Positions 32,026-33,129 of a stretch of 33,129 nucleotides of DNA are shown here, piece after piece. The notes below the pieces were generated by a model that saw only the letters and a program-made list of their open reading frames with translations, ran no database searches and was not told the DNA's origin. Each line of letters opens with the position of its first letter. The first letter of the stretch is position 1. The position numbers and the translations under genes are program-made. This stretch comes from Candidatus Saccharimonadota bacterium (GTDB lineage Bacteria > Patescibacteriota > Saccharimonadia > Saccharimonadales > Saccharimonadaceae), in the NCBI GenBank assembly GCA_905371595.1, contig CAJPLU010000005.1, positions 1-33,129 of the forward strand. Direction: 5' to 3'.

Positions 32026-33129
32026 TTATGCTGTGTCTGCCGACGTTACGCGGTTTACTTCTTCTAGTGTAGTAATTCCTTGCAAGGCTTTCAAGTAGCC
32101 GTCTTGGCGCATTGTAATCATACCATCCTCGACTGCTTTGCGCTGGATCTCGTTGCTAGTGGCCCGGCGAACAATTAGGTCTTGGATACCTTCATTTACA
32201 TCCATTACCTCGTACAGCCCAGCCCGACCACTATAGCCATGCGGCGTAGCTGGCGTATCGCGACCTTTGACCAGCACGTAGGCCCGTTGATTGGCTAATG
32301 GCAAGTCCTTGTAGCCCAAATCTTCGGACACGCGCGCTACGTCCTCTTTGGTCTTCGGCAATAAATGCCCCACCGTCTCGAGAATCATCTGCGTCTCAAG
32401 CGGGTTCGACCAGTAAGCATCGCGATGCGGCGACACGCGGCGCACTAGCCGCTGGCCAATTACTGTGTTGACCGTGCTAGCAATCAGGAACGGCTCGACA
32501 TCCATATCGAGTAAGCGCGGCAATACTCCGGCCGCCGAATTGGTATGCAGTGTCGAGAATACCAGATGTCCCGTCAGTGCTGCTTGCACGCCAAGGTTAG
32601 CTGTCTCGCTATCGCGCATCTCGCCAACCATCACTACATCTGGATCTTGGCGCAAGATACTGCGCAGACCATTAGCAAACGTCAAACCAACATCATTATT
32701 AACCTGGATCTGATTGACACCGTCCATCTTATACTCAACCGGATCCTCAAGCGTCACAATGTTAATCGCGTCAGTTTTGATCTCTTTAATCAGCGCGTAT
32801 AAGCTGGTCGATTTACCGCTACCAGTCGGGCCGCTTGTCAGAATCATACCGTTAGGGCGCTTGATGCCTTTACGAATCATTCGTAAGGCTCGACCGACAT
32901 AGCCCATTTGCTCGAGATCGAACGTGTTGCCAGTTTTGTCAAGCAGGCGAATCACTACCTGTTCGCCCCAAACAACCGGACTAACAGCAATGCGCAGATC
33001 GACTTCCTTGCCAGCCACATTAACTGCAAATTGACCGTCCTGCGGAATGCGATGTTCGTCGATTTTCAAATTGGATAAAATTTTGATGCGGCTAACTAGC
33101 GCCGGCTCAATACTCTTCGGCAGCTGCAT
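32026..33129 (-). CDS. pilB: Type IV pilus assembly ATPase PilB (partial, N-terminus beyond right edge)
   Basis: The C-terminal 367 residues of a PilB/GspE ATPase that drives pilus extension. The frame continues past the edge; the ATG at 33129 is probably internal. Walker A SGPTGSGKST lies at about residue 98 of the fragment, TLEDPVEYKMDGVNQ near 125, Walker B DVVMVGEMRD near 160 and HLVFSTLHTNSAAG near 184. The zinc-binding Cys pairs normally found after QRLVRR and before GYxGR are absent: the sequence reads RRVSPHRDAYW and TPATPHGYSGRAGLYE. First visible gene of the pilB-pilT-pilC operon. Confidence 0.94.
   Translation of the reverse strand: MQLPKSIEPALVSRIKILSNLKIDEHRIPQDGQFAVNVAGKEVDLRIAVSPVVWGEQVVIRLLDKTGNTFDLEQMGYVGRALRMIRKGIKRPNGMILTSGPTGSGKSTSLYALIKEIKTDAINIVTLEDPVEYKMDGVNQIQVNNDVGLTFANGLRSILRQDPDVVMVGEMRDSETANLGVQAALTGHLVFSTLHTNSAAGVLPRLLDMDVEPFLIASTVNTVIGQRLVRRVSPHRDAYWSNPLETQMILETVGHLLPKTKEDVARVSEDLGYKDLPLANQRAYVLVKGRDTPATPHGYSGRAGLYEVMDVNEGIQDLIVRRATSNEIQRKAVEDGMITMRQDGYLKALQGITTLEEVNRVTSADTA

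Noticed and set aside
1..33129. CRISPR arrays, insertion sequences, prophage genes
   Set aside because: No spaced direct repeats, transposase, cas or phage structural genes were seen on either strand.

Overview
The window looks like a chromosomal segment of a Candidatus Saccharibacteria (TM7, Patescibacteria/CPR) genome. The reasons are the compact, moderately AT-rich gene layout, the reduced gene set, a type IV pilus cluster encoded beside short hypothetical membrane proteins, and a surface protein whose N-terminal block resembles surface proteins I associate with this phylum. Translation is by the standard code. This assignment is inferred from gene content; no database search was possible.

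Layout. Positions 1-1862 (minus) hold gyrB, which runs off the left edge. Positions 2025-4315 (plus) hold a sortase-type surface protein and a charged membrane protein. Positions 4326-8203 (minus) hold a VirD4/TraD-like ATPase, a small partner and a four-helix membrane protein. Positions 8204-10279 contain no convincing protein gene: a roughly 350-nt structured RNA with a consensus promoter, an AT-rich tract of about 1 kb, a candidate sRNA of about 100 nt, and tmRNA. Next come comM/yifB, the infC-rpmI-rplT operon (infC starts at AUU), rnpB, another candidate small RNA, an M50 protease and rpmB. Positions 14531-18577 (minus) hold an MBL-fold protein, a winged-helix protein, miaA and thrS. The thrS leader has the hallmarks of a translational T-box. 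Positions 18817-24950 carry four tRNAs (Val, Thr, Asp, Arg), a 29-codon leaderless ORF, a GT2 glycosyltransferase, envelope proteins, ndk and a Xer recombinase. Positions 24986-33129 (minus) are a type IV pilus cluster: PilB (cut by the edge), PilT, PilC, major pilin, PilD, three minor pilins and a PilX-like protein.

How the genes work together. The pilus cluster is close to a complete inner-membrane machine (assembly and retraction ATPases, platform, prepilin peptidase, pilins). The surface protein, the glycosyltransferase, the foldase-like protein and the VirD4-like ATPase point to an envelope used for contact with other cells. The remaining genes are core information processing.

The most notable signals are regulatory and RNA-level: (1) the thrS T-box, whose UGGA matches the U73 discriminator of the window's own tRNA-Thr and whose bulge is an 8-nt complement of the thrS Shine-Dalgarno; (2) three undescribed candidate RNAs with promoter motifs; (3) several genes whose -10 box lies exactly 6 nt before the start codon, predicting leaderless mRNAs; (4) two tRNAs placed 10 and 13 nt before membrane-protein start codons, so that tRNA 3' processing would create near-leaderless mRNAs.
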